Shown here piece by piece: positions 32,158 through 42,893 of a DNA stretch of 64,000 nucleotides (its first letter is position 1; each line of letters begins with the position of its first letter). The stretch spans positions 1,812,333 to 1,876,332 of the forward strand of contig JAJEKV010000030.1 of the NCBI GenBank assembly GCA_021234155.1, read 5' to 3'. A model generated the notes under the pieces. The model ran no database searches. It saw only the letters and a list, made by a program, of their open reading frames with translations, and was not told where the DNA came from. Source of the DNA: Isoetes taiwanensis (taxonomy: Eukaryota > Streptophyta > Lycopodiopsida > Isoetales > Isoetaceae). Made by a program: the position numbers and the translations under genes.

Positions 32158-32175
32158 TACATTTGGCCAAATGTA
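32158..32175. repeat. Subterminal palindrome next to the right TIR of element B
   Basis: TACATTTGGCCAAATGTA is a perfect 18-bp palindrome abutting the right TIR. It shares the TACATT/AATGTA arms with the palindrome beside the left TIR. Confidence 0.85.
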
Positions 32176-32199
32176 AGACACCCTAGCTTTCTTTTACCC
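32176..32199 (-). repeat. Element B right terminal inverted repeat
   Basis: Reverse complement of 17515-17538 over 24 bases. The following catc duplicates the 4 bp before the left end. Confidence 0.9.
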
Positions 32200-32203
32200 C
32201 ATC

Positions 32204-33784
32204 CCCTGCGAGTGCTGCATATGCCTCAGCAGCATGCACGTGTATCTTGATAGTATTGGGTATCTTATTCTTGTTCGACGGTTCCCAAGCATAGTCGACT
32301 AACAGACGTCCCCAGCGAGTGCTGCATATGCTTCATAAACTAGCTACCATCCCTGCATGGGTTGACAATAAATGTTACCTCTAGATAATGGGTTGACGAT
32401 GAATGTTACCTCTAGATCATATACGGTGTAATTTAGAGCCAATGCTAGACGTAAATAAAAATGAGTTACCACATGTTGGGGTCCCTACATGGGTCGATAT
32501 TGGATGTTACCTCTAGATCATAGGTCGACGGTAACTAGGAGTTGTTGGCCTCCATCTCTTCTTCCAACATCAGTCGGCCAACATGTCATATACCAACATC
32601 ATCTGTGACTTCACAGTGTGGATCAAATTAAATTGCAAGCCGCCATATCCATCATAATGCTCATAATGCCATGGTGATCAAACTGCACACCTACACAACC
32701 TCCATATTAGCATTGACGTGTACTAGTAGTTAGGATGCAACCTGTAATACTAGTTGGGATGCAACATAGAGATAGAAGAACATGTGTGATGGCATACATT
32801 TTAATGAGGTGATATTCATATTTGAAATGGCACTCCAAAAAAAAAAAAAAAAGAACTTAAAACTTAGGGCAATAAAATAAATGTACATGACCTAACCCTA
32901 AATTCTAAAAGTAACAGTGGCTATGGCGGAGGAGTCGCGTGCTTGGTGCCAGGCGGCGATGGGGAGCTAATGGCGGGCTAGTGTTCTTGGTATGGCCGCC
33001 GAATGAGAGATGTCATCGGCTCTCGGCTCGAGCTTTTCGGTCGGGCTAGACCGTAACGAGGCAACAGAGTTTTCGTTGGGCTAGGTCGTGGCGGAGGTCT
33101 CAAATGCGATACATGATCCTGTTTCTTAATAACCTACAAGTGAATCTGAAAGCTGACCTGAATCATTGCCGCTCTTCACTTGATACTTGTTCCATCCCGT
33201 CAGCTCATCATCTCGTTACTTATGGAGTAAAGCAGCCTTTGCCTGTTCCTTTTAGCTGCTAGAAGTCATTGAAGAAATAAAAGGGTCCAGCAGACCAAAG
33301 ATGAGAAGCAAATAATCCGAAATCGAAGATGAAGTTACATCCCGTAAGTTAAAATATGAATGTGATGTTAAAATATGAATGTGATTTGGGGATTTCAATC
33401 TTATTAATGTTATTTGGCTTCATGCTACGATCTGTAAATGCTTCTAGCAACAAGATATGTAAGTTTCTCGCTAAATAAGCCCAATTTAAATAGTTTAGAA
33501 ATGAGGATTCAAAAGCTATTTGAATCCTTTGAATCTTATGATCTGTAAACAAAGAGATGATAAGTATTGATGTTTCTAGCTTAAAAAACTTGTGAATCGG
33601 GCGGTCGCCAATTTAAATGGTTTAAAGTGCTTTACGGATATATTACTGGCGAAGGTGCATCTCGGGAACTCTTACGGTGATATGACATGCATAATTACAT
33701 ACGAATCGTAGGTAGGTAGGTAAGTCCAGAAGCTTGATGCGTCTATGAATGCGTGTAAAGAGTCTTATGTAAGCAACAACCGCG
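32204..33784. other. Intergenic stretch, no gene recognised
   Basis: Short internal repeats such as GCGAGTGCTGCATATGC (32207 and 32317) and TGTTACCTCTAGATCATA-type units (32375-32525). There is an A run at 32838 and a GC-rich patch at 32920-33090 without a useful frame. Confidence 0.55.
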
Positions 33785-33785
33785 G

Positions 33786-34420
33786 CATTACATATTGGGC
33801 GACCGCCCAATTTAGGTGGAGTCACAGCATTACATATTGGGCGACCGCCCAATTAAGGTGGAGTCACAGCATTACATATTGGGCGACCGCCCAATTTAGG
33901 TGGAGAAAAAGGGAACCAATAACCAACATTATCCTCTCCTTTATAGACATATATTGGGCGGCCACCCAATTTATATGGAGAAAAGTGAACCAATTTAGTG
34001 ACGAGAAAGTGAATCTCATAGATCGGGGGCTTATCCTCTATATATTGGCCGCCCGCCCAATTTAGATAGGAAGAAGTGAATCCCATGGACCGGGGGCTTA
34101 TCTTATAAACATGGGGGCTTATCTTATAAAACATATTGGGGGGCCACCAATTTAGATAGGTAAAAGTGAATCTCATGGACCCGGATGCCTTATCCTTTAT
34201 AAATATACTTTGGTGACTACCTAATTTAGATAGGAAATCTATAAATATCTTTGGGCGACTACCTAATTTAGATAGGAAAAGTGGACAGGGCACTAAGTGA
34301 TACGATAACATATTGGGTGGCTTACCCGGGTGGTCTAGGTAGGCAAATGCTTGAGTCGGTCTAGGTAAGCAAACATATTGGGTGGTCTAGGTAAGCAAAT
34401 GCTTGAGTCGGTCTAAGTAA
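33786..34420. repeat. 42-bp tandem repeats with TTGGGCGACCGCCCAA palindrome, then diverged copies
   Basis: Three near-identical 42-bp units start at 33786, 33828 and 33870 (CATTACATATTGGGCGACCG, then CCCAATTTAGGTGGAGTCACAG). More diverged copies with 'ATATTGGGCGGCCACCCAATTTA' and 'GACTACCTAATTTAGATAGG' style cores continue to about 34280. A second unit, TTGAGTCGGTCTARGTAAGC, follows to about 34420. Confidence 0.85.
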
Positions 34421-34940
34421 GCAAAGTGCATCTCATGAACTGCGGTGTGATATGACAACCTATATAGGTAAAGAAGGCTTTGGTGCTCAAAGAATAAGAA
34501 TTTAGATGGGGCCACTAAAATAGCGGATCACCCTTTTGAAGATTGAGATACTTTTTACTTGAAGTATCACATTGGCCTCTTCTGTAATTCAAGTTAATCA
34601 ACAAGATGGGCACATGATATTGGGAAGAAACATTAAACAAGAATGGATATAAAAATTATGTAATCGAGACAATACAAGTAACTTCGCCTATTAGACACAA
34701 GATGACCAAAACATAGATTGGTAAAAGCTACATAATCAAAAAATATGTAAAAGAAACCATACCTCTATTTTAAACATAGTAGAGGCAAGACTAGAGTCAT
34801 TTGAAACCGATGCAAATAAGATGCTTAATGATGTTATCGGCAAAGACGCAATGCCAAGCTAGTGATGGAGCCGATCACCAGAGTAAAATGCCCAATCTTG
34901 CTCTTTCTGCAACCGCATAGGTAGTCATGTAATATGGGGG
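34421..34940. other. Intergenic stretch, nothing recognised
   Basis: AT-rich, no coding domain or clear repeat seen. Confidence 0.5.
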
Positions 34941-35120
34941 TGAAATTTGAATTTGAATCACGCGTCTTGGGAAACGGGCCCACATTTAAAATTTGAATTT
35001 AAATCATGGGCGGGAGGAGATGGGGAACGAACGCCCACATTCAAAATTTGAATTTGAATCGTGCAAGGGGGGGAGATGGGGAATAGCAGGCCCACATTCA
35101 AAATTTGAATTTGAATCGTG
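34941..35120. repeat. Four AAATTTGAATTTGAATC units
   Basis: AAAATTTGAATTTGAATC-type strings at about 34942, 34987, 35042 and 35099 are separated by G-rich segments (GGGAGATGGGGAA...GGGCCCACATT). This is an irregular tandem array with ~45-58 bp spacing. Confidence 0.85.
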
Positions 35121-35559
35121 GGCGTTTGGTTGTGAGCGGGAGGGGAAAGGGGGGCCCTATTTCTTCCTTCTATCTCAGAAGAGCACCACGCCTAGCTCTT
35201 GGCACATCGCCCTCCATTCTTTGCTGATAACATCATTAAGCATCTTATTTGCATCAGTGGCGCCATACCTTATTGGTCGCTATCTTCATCTACATCGATA
35301 TAGCAGAGGGAGAATAATCACAGGTGCTTATTTTCAAGCTTGTTCTCTTCATCTGTCATAGATCTATGTTCTTCTTGCTCGTAGAGTATGGAGGCCTTTT
35401 TTCCTGTTAGCTTAATCCTTATTCTATATGTTTTATTCTTGTTTTCACCTTTTCATTTATCTTTTTTTTGCTATGCTAGTATGCTTTAGAAGCGCACATC
35501 CTTAGGATTATCTTGCTCTATAGGTAGAATTACTTAGATTCCATTATTCCATAGGTGCC
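35121..35559. other. Intergenic stretch, nothing recognised
   Basis: No recognisable coding domain. T-rich tracts at 35395-35470. Confidence 0.5.
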
Positions 35560-36800
35560 CACGTGCATATCCCTAGGCCGAACTTTATCAAGGGACCCCA
35601 CTTGTGTAAATAATATGCATAAAAAGCCTTTCCAACGAGCTAAAAAGCAAAAAATGGAGTCCGAATACAAGAGTTATGCCAAAAACTGTATACATCGCCA
35701 CCACTGTGCTCCTCAACTTGGGCAGGCGCCCAATTTGGGTCCCCATCTGTGTAAATAGTATGCTTGAAGGGCCCTTTGGACAAGCTTTCCAACGAGCTAA
35801 AAAGCGCCAAAACCAGAGTCAAAATACATGGGTTATGCCAAAAATCCTATACATTGCCACCACGGAGCCCCTCAAATTGGGCGGGCGCCCAATTTAGAGC
35901 CCCATTTGTGTAATTACTATGCTTGAAAGGTCCTCTGGAGAAGCTTTCCACCGAGATAAAAAACGCCAAAACAGAGTCCGGATGCAAAAGTTATGCCAAA
36001 AAAAGTATTCTAACACCCCGGAGCCCCTCAAATTGGGCGCCCGCCCAATTTGAGCCATATTTGGATCCCATTTAGATAAAGCTTATGCTTGATTATTGTC
36101 TTTATCAAAGCCCTCTGAATAAGCATTCCAAGGAGCTAAAGAACGCCGAAAACGGAGTTCGAAACCAAAAGTTATGCCGAGAAACCTATACTGCCACCCT
36201 TGAGCCCCTAAAATTGGGCGCCCGCCCAATTTGAACCCAATTTCAGGGTCTATTTCTATAAATAGTATGCTTGGTTTTTGCCTTTATCGAAGCCCTCTAA
36301 ACAAGCTTTCCAACTATATAAAAAACGCCGAAAACGGAGTCCGGATGCAAAAGTTATCCCGAAAAAAGTATTCTGCCACCCCGGAGTCCCGAAAACACCT
36401 TAAATTGGGCGCCCGCCCAATTTGAGCCAAATTTGGGGACCATTTGTTTGGCTTTTGGGGGAAAACATTTTGCCATGCAAGGCAATACCCCCCGAGAGCA
36501 AATTGGGCGCCTGCCCAATTTGGCCCTTGGGGGAAAACTTTTTGCCATGCACCAGGGCAAATCAGGCGCCCGCCCAATTTGGACCTTGGGGGAGACATTT
36601 TGCCATGCAAGGCAACACCCCCTGGGGCAAATTGGCCGCCCGCCCAGTTAGGCTTTTGGGGGAAAACTTTTTGCCATGCAAGACAACACCCCACAGGGCA
36701 AATTGAGCCCCCCTTTGATTTTAGCCCTTGGGGGAAAACATTTTGCCATGCAAGGCAACAACCCCTGGGGCAAATTGGGCGCCTCATTTTGGCCCTTGGG
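35560..36800. repeat. Satellite-like array built on a GGGCGCCCGCCC palindromic core
   Basis: Units of ~155-190 bp (35560-36420) share 'AAGCTTTCCAACGAGCTAAA', 'CGGAGTCCGRATRCAARAGT', 'TATGCC' and then CCCCTCAAATTGGGCGCCCGCCCAATTT. From 36420 a second series of ~65-95 bp units shares 'TTGGGGGAAAACWTTTTGCC', 'ATGCAAGGCAA' and CACCCC with the same core. The core is seen as GGGCGGGCGCCC at 35880 and as its reverse complement GGGCGCCCGCCC from 36037 on. Open frames through the array (NWAGAQF- or LGARPI-like) are products of the repeat, not genes. Confidence 0.85.
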
Positions 36801-36944
36801 AGAAGTTTTCTTTTGTCTTAATATTAGGTATTTAAATGGCGTGTTTTTTTATTTGGCATAACCTTCTGTTCTAACCGAAGATTTATTGCTGTGCAGAATC
36901 AATGGCTAAGAGATTCTTGAGAGTCTTGACGGATTGAGAAGTCA

Positions 36945-37115
36945 ACTCCACATGAGGTAGAAGAGGAGGGAAATAAGTCACGCTCCCAAGAATTCATGGA
37001 GAGGATGGAAAGTATGAAAGATGCTCCACAACAAGCTCAAGCACACATTGAAGAACCTAAAAAAGGTCTGCCAGACGAAGAGCAACCTGATGTTATATGC
37101 TCCATATGTTTGTAA
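36945..37115 (+). pseudogene. Short acidic frame ending in a partial RING start (CSIC)
   Basis: The frame reads TPHEVEEEGNKSRSQEFMER, then MESMKDAPQQAQAHIEEP and EEQPDVICSICL before a TAA. CSIC after an acidic lead is how many RING fingers begin, but the rest is missing. It could be a truncated E3-ligase exon or chance. Confidence 0.25.
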
Positions 37116-37800
37116 ACAATATCTAATGAATGTCTCGCATTAAATGTTATTATATCCACTTATGTTGTGCTATGTTCGGACCATTCTGAGTGTCCCCGAC
37201 TATGAATCTACACTATGCGGATTTGCGAAAGCCGGCTTCAGTAGCAAGACCACCTATAGTGAAGGCGCTTGGGCGGGACACAAACTTGGATGGCACTTCT
37301 TTGGCTTAATAGATACAAGGCCTGCCATCTCACCTACCTGCACGATTCCCGAAATTTTGCATCATTCTAACAAATAAAACCCCTATATTCTAAAAATTCG
37401 GGTCCATTTGGGAGTCATATGGACTTAGGGAAAGTCCATATATAATGAAATTATGCTTAAACATTAATTGATGTTGTTTATCACGATGATCAGAAGTCCA
37501 CAAAGGAACAATTTGTAAACTTATCATTAGCTTGATTAACCGGATTTGTTGCACACTTGGACTCAAGTATGATAGCATAAATACCTACAAATTTCTTTTG
37601 AATATTCTAGTTCCGACCCTTGACAAATCAAGCTCAATTATAGTTTTGATGTTGGAGACTCTTGGAGCAGCAATTGACCCTAGATGCTCACTAAATCAGG
37701 GGCATTATCTATTATTTATTCTATTACCTCCAAGTTGTCTGATCTACTCCAAACTTAGAGCAAAATCAGGGGTCATATTTGCATGATCTTCAAATCTTCA
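37116..37800. other. Intergenic stretch, no gene recognised
   Basis: Short frames only. Nothing assignable to a family. Confidence 0.5.
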
Positions 37801-37805
37801 AAGAC

Positions 37806-38030
37806 ATTTCTCTGCTAACAGAAGACTTTTTGGCACAAGTAAAGTTGGAGACTTTGGAAAAAAAATTCATTGGGGTTCCTGTCTGCAATTAGTATTAGCC
37901 CAACTATGGGTGTGACATTCTCTGCTAATACAAGACTTTTTGGCACAAGTAAAGTTGAAGACTTGGAAAACTTCTCATGGGGGTTCCTCTTTGCAATTAG
38001 TATTAGCCTAACTATGGGTGTGAACATTCC
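37806..38030. repeat. ~112-bp tandem duplication
   Basis: Both copies read TTCTCTGCTAA...AGACTTTTTGGCACAAGTAA...GTTCCT...GCAATTAGTATTAGCC...ACTATGGGTGTGA (37806-37916 and 37917-38030) with about ten differences. Confidence 0.85.
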
Positions 38031-38239
38031 GATTTATTGTCCCGAGGTGACCGATTTGCTGCGAATCGTGTTATGCCATGTCAGCTTTTTTTCATCTCAA
38101 CCATTAGATCTTCTAATTTATGAATTGACAGCTAGGAAAAATAGAAAACCCAGGTAATTCCTTCGGCGGGCCACGGCCCTAACCATTCCGACCCAGAGGT
38201 GACCGGATATCATTCATCGTCTTGGAAAGGGACTGGCTT

Positions 38240-38366
38240 ATTTTATTTTTTCCATGCATTGATAGAAAGGCTAGGTATAGGTAATGAAACTTCTAGAGTT
38301 CATTTTTATTTTATTTTTCCCATGCATTGATAGAAAAGCTAGATAATGAAACTTCTAGAGTTCATT
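38240..38366. repeat. ~62-bp tandem duplication
   Basis: ATTTTATTTTTTCCATGCAT, TTGATAGAAA.GCTAG and TAATGAAACTTCTAGAGTTC are present twice in a row with small indels. Confidence 0.85.
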
Positions 38367-38439
38367 CTGATGTATTTTTCTTCCACCTATATTTATTATT
38401 TTATTGAGTTTTCTTGTTTCATGGGACTCTTGTTTGGTT

Positions 38440-40661
38440 GTATTTGTTATTGTTCAATTTAGAAGAATTGGGAAAGCATTTCTATTTCTATCCAACCACC
38501 ATACCCCCAGCAAAATAAGCTTTGCAACGAAGACCAAGAAGTTGTGGAAAGAATACGGAGAAGACATCCTAAGGTTCGGACTTCCAGACATAGATGAAAC
38601 GAAGGCGAGGCTGTTGTCCTCGATGCTGCTCTCCAAATCGATCTCGCCCACTAAAGCCGCTCTAGCATGCCTCCAAATACCAATCATATGGAGATCAGAC
38701 GACGTCCACTTCATCGACTCCTCCCCGCTGTCAACCAGAGAGCACCTCCTCACATGCGACGCCATGCCAACGCTCCATCCCATAGATCACTATGTAACAA
38801 GGCCCGTAAACATGGACGGCGTAATATACAACTAGTTCTGGCACTCATACATCGTCAAGCCAGCCACGTCCACAAAGCAAGCCACGTTCCACACTGCTCT
38901 AGACCACAAGATCATCCCCACAAACCAACTAGTACGCTTCACCGACTACCATCCCATCCACCACACCGAAGAATTCTGCTACAACATACTCCTTGACAAA
39001 ATCCCGTTCAAACTGAAAGCCGAACTGCTCTCCCCAAACAAACCATGCACAGTCCCATGGCCTGGAACTAGAATGCCAATTCTAACACCTACTGTCAACC
39101 GAAGATGGCATCCTCGCCCACGTCCAAGCATATGCCGAACACCACCTCCTCGCGAACGAGGAGCAGCAACAAATCATCGATGCAATACTCTCGAACACCC
39201 TGTCGCTCAACATGCAGCACCATGGCTCACCAAACGTTGACTAAGAAGACCAACAACCACATGCAGACGATCAGCAAGGCCAAGCGCAACACACAGGCGA
39301 GCCAAACATACCAGCCACCCCGCCGGTGGACGCCACGCTGTCACCCAAGCAAGCACACACCCACGAAGCAATAACGAGAGAAGCGCACAGGTTCCACGTC
39401 ATATCGGGCACGCTGGGATCTGGAAAGACCTATTTGACGAGACACATAATACAACACTTCATCAGCAATGGGAAAGCGGTATTGCCCACCGCGACCACCG
39501 GAAGGGCTGCATCAAAGCTATGGAGAGGAGCGACCACTACGCACTACCAATTCGCAATCCCAGGTAAACAGCAAACCTAAAATGCGAGTCGCGGCTGCCC
39601 AACTGCACTAACGCATGGCGCCCTCTCATTGTGCAGTAAAACAGCAATGGCCAAACAAAATCAGACACACAGACGTAAGGCACCAACAGATTTAGGCGTT
39701 CCAAGTCCTCATCATCGACAAGATGTCAATGCTCACGTTCGCCAACCTCAACATGATACTCAGGCAAATAGAAGAAGTGACAATGCAACCACCAAGCGAG
39801 TTCCTGCGAACACGGGCGATAATCCTCGTCGGCGACCACACCCAGCTCCCTCCCATATGCAAACACAAAAAGAGGGACACCGACAATGTCGACAACGTGT
39901 GCAAGCTGTGCACCCTCGCCAACAGCCCCCACTTCGTGCAAGCAAAGAAGTGCCACTTGACGCAATCCATCGGGCACTCCTCTGATCCAGAGCGAGCTCG
40001 CGCAAATGTTGGGACCCTACATCATCGACAAAGAAGAAGAACTCGGCAAGATCGATCGTAACACCACGGTGCTGTGCACCCACCATGAGGACGTCTGATA
40101 TTACAAAGCGATGGCCATGATCAAGATGTTCCTTTGCGACTGTATCCACGAGATACGAGTACATACCAACGCAACAACAGAAGACGAGATGAGCAGCTGG
40201 ACCGACGACCCGGCATTCCACCAGATACCTTACATCATCGTGGGATGCAAAGTCATAATCGTTACCAACATGGACAAACCAGGAGAAATAGTCAACGGAA
40301 CGACATGAACAGTCGCATATATAGAGACCGACGAGCAAACATGAGATGTGAAAGGCATCACGATCTACCCGATGACTCCCTCTACCACATACACGTCAAG
40401 CAAACGCTGGACGAGTACAGGCACTAGAGGCCCAAGACCATCTTGAAGGGAACATTCGTGCTCGCGCTGGCGTATGCCATGACAGGCCACAAGAGCCAAA
40501 GCTCCATGATAGAAGGCAACGCAATCATAGTTGTGAGGAGGGCATTCACGCCTGGGCTACTGTACGTGATGCTCTCGCGAATAAAAGACAGGAAACAATT
40601 GTCGATCGTGTCGCTAATCACGACGGCGGACTTCCAGCCAAACAAAACGCTGCTAATGTAG
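38440..40661 (+). pseudogene. Pif1-type helicase (probable Helitron Rep/helicase remnant)
   Basis: A degenerate reading over several frames. The upstream part reads DETKARLLSSMLLSKSISPT, ACLQIPIIWRSDDVHFIDSS, FCYNILLDKIPFKLKAELLS and HVQAYAEHHLLANEEQQQII, which fits the region between Rep and helicase in Helitrons. The helicase follows: HVISGTLGSGKTYLTRHIIQ (Walker A, about 39400-39440), LIIDKMSML (Walker B; the usual Glu is Lys), AIILVGDHTQLPPICK (motif III), GCKVIIVTNMDKPGEIVNGT, then LALAYAMTGHKSQSS and TPGLLYVMLSRIKDRKQLSI (C-terminal motifs). Stops and frameshifts occur throughout. GC content and C-ending codons are higher than in the neighbours. A Pif1 gene of other origin cannot be excluded. 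Confidence 0.7.
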
Positions 40662-42173
40662 CTGCTTCAAAACCTGTGGTAATCCCCACTTCGTCGTACA
40701 AGGGGAAACCCTACATTTTTAAAACGCCGTCGCGCCATGGATTCTTTCTATTAGGGACCCAATAAAGGATGCACAATGTAAGATTCATATATTAATACAT
40801 ATTCTCTTAGCATGCCGCTAAAATTCAAATTACTACAATTAAAATACCAACACAAATCCATCTACCTAGCCTTCTTCCGAACCCTGCAGTTCTGCTAGTT
40901 AGCTTCCATTTTGTGTTACAGCTTTGGGCTTCCTTCAGTTCATGGCTATGGTTCGGATTTGGTCCGTCGCATTTTGTACAGAGTGTTGTTGTGCAGTTTA
41001 GTCTGTTGGTGTAGCCTGGATATGGCTTGCAAATCCTAGAAGAGCTTTGTCGCCCAACATGGCCCTTTTGGTAGAAACACATGGTGGCAACATCCCATAC
41101 ACTTGGTAAGTTACAATTCTAAAGGCAATTCGCTTTCTAAATTTAAGCTGGTTTGATAATTTCACTTTCTAGATCATTACTCTTACCTGTAAGTTGCTTT
41201 GATCATTGGCTTCCCTATTCCTACAGCAAATGCTGTAGAAGAATAATTGATGGAGCTCAGATGTCTTAGAGATAAGGAAGATACTAATAGAAAAAAGTGG
41301 GTTGTATTGATATCTCAAATGTAAAAGGAAGTCCAACTTAGCTATTTTTGTTATGTTATTGCGCATAAGTAAATATGAAGAGCAAGAGTTCTTGAAGCCA
41401 TCAGGATCCTAAAGGCATAGTATTTATGTTGTTGGTATATATCATTGTGATGTGTGTCTTTGGCTTATGCATTGCCTCTTTGATGCCCATGTGAGTTGGA
41501 AAATGGGGACTGTATTTATTGTTTGGAATGGAAATAATGAAGATCAGATTCTTCCAGGTCCTTCTGCAGATCTTCCCACCTACTGACTAAAAGATTAACT
41601 TGACCAATAATATTCAACTCAACATTGTTCACTTTGTTATATCATAACCTTTTTTGGTCATTAATCAATATATTGATTTGCTCTCTTTGCTATCAATATT
41701 TGTGCTTCTATTTATCGAATTGATATCAAAGCCACAAATCTAGCTGTCAATTTGGTACCAGAGCAAGGGAACCACCAGACACTAGGTCTTAACATTAGAC
41801 AAACAACACTACAAATAATCATATGCATCTAAACATCAGGTGGTTGGTATTGAACATCAGATAAGCAACACTACAAATAATTGTTTGTCCACTGTCACCA
41901 ACATGCTATAGATGCATATTTGAGAGAAAGCATTATCCACCTTTACAACTGCAAATTCAGGTCCGTTGCCTAGAGAAAGCATTGACCATATAAGATAATT
42001 TGGTACCAGAGCAATTTGTGATAATCATTTGTGGTCACAACCTATAGTAGGTAAGACCTTCGCATGTGCCCCAATGCATCTTGGTAGGATATTGCATGAG
42101 TTCGTTTTACTTGCCTCATTAGTCTTGATGTAGCATTTTCAATACAATGTAATGATCCAGTGAATATGAGAAT
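40662..42173. other. Intergenic stretch; possible LTR-element scraps
   Basis: No coding domain. TTTGGTACCAGAGCAA occurs at about 41752 and 41999. It resembles the initiator-tRNA primer site TGGTATCAGAGC, and the first copy follows a CTGTCA end. ACACTACAAATAAT occurs at about 41807 and 41869, within two similar segments. Confidence 0.4.
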
Positions 42174-42893
42174 TCAACTATATAATTTTATTGAAAAACT
42201 TCTAAAAAAAAGTTCAATTGAAGCTTTTCGATTAAGTTCCAACTTTAATAGGGAAGTAGACGAAAACTTGCCCAGAAAATGGCCTTCATGACTGAATAAA
42301 ATACAAGGGAAATGACCCATTTTAATTAGGAGAAATTGTATGCTTCGTAAGATTTTTACTGATAGATTGTTGATGTACTTCCCGTACAACATTTCAGGTG
42401 CCATATAGGAGTATGTGCCTTTCATACTTGTATTAATAGAATCTGCATTGAAATCTAGTTTAGCCTCGCCAAAGTCAGCGATCTTCATTAAAAAACTTTC
42501 GACTCTTTTAGTGACCAGAATGTTGGAGGGCTTCATATCTCTATGAATCACTCCATTTCTATGCAAGTATTCCATTGCTTTTGCAATCTGTAGCATGATT
42601 TCTACAGTCTGCCCCAGGTTTACAGGGTTTTCCAAGAGCTGTCCAAGGTTTGTATCCATTATCTCCAAAACAAGACAATTATTGGATCTATCACTAGGCA
42701 AGAGAGGCCATTTATCCCTCTTGAAATGGCCTATTATCTGCACTATATGAGGGGAACCAGAATCAATGGTCGGCAATGTTCTTAACACAAGAATTTCGTC
42801 CTCAAAGGATGAATGTTTAGGAAGAAAGAATTTCACGGCTACTGGAAAGGCACGCCGATGACAATCCCGATGACGGTATTTGAGAATATTCAA
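42174..42893 (-). pseudogene. Truncated protein kinase, copy of the 47.6-50.6 kb gene
   Basis: Reads FPVAVKFFLPKHSSFEDEIL, PHIVQIIGHFKRDKWPLLPS, SNNCLVLEIMDTNLGQLLEN, GVIHRDMKPSNILVTKR, IADFGEAKLDFNADS, GTYSYMAPEMLYGKY. This matches the larger kinase gene at 47601-50626 but lacks the glycine loop and everything after the APE motif, where unrelated sequence follows. VAVK, HRD and DFG are retained. Only one copy of the DFG segment is present, unlike the large gene. It is probably a partial duplicate and not active. Confidence 0.85.

Larger units (their letters stand above)
17515..32199. mobile_element. Element B: 14.7-kb TIR DNA transposon (8.9 kb without nested copia)
   Basis: Seen: 24-bp perfect inverted repeats starting GGGTAAAAGAAAGCTAGGGT (17515-17538 and 32176-32199) are flanked by catc (17511-17514 and 32200-32203). 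An accessory gene runs rightward from 17846 (N-terminal domain, coiled coil, RING-like finger, ULP1-like piece, FCP1-like piece). A transposase gene runs leftward from about 31938 to 28800. This is the arrangement of element A in the other orientation. A copia element interrupts the accessory gene. Both genes have many stops and frameshifts. Inferred: an older or less constrained relative of element A, also fitting Sola-like 4-bp duplications. Confidence 0.85.

Noticed and set aside
35560-36861. Many overlapping frames of 60-157 codons with NWAGAQF- or LGARPI-like repeats
   Set aside because: They are translations of the palindromic repeat array on both strands and in several frames; no domain and no conserved frame.
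39692-40338. Minus-strand frame of 192 codons opposite the helicase
   Set aside because: Antisense of recognised helicase motifs; no domain of its own.
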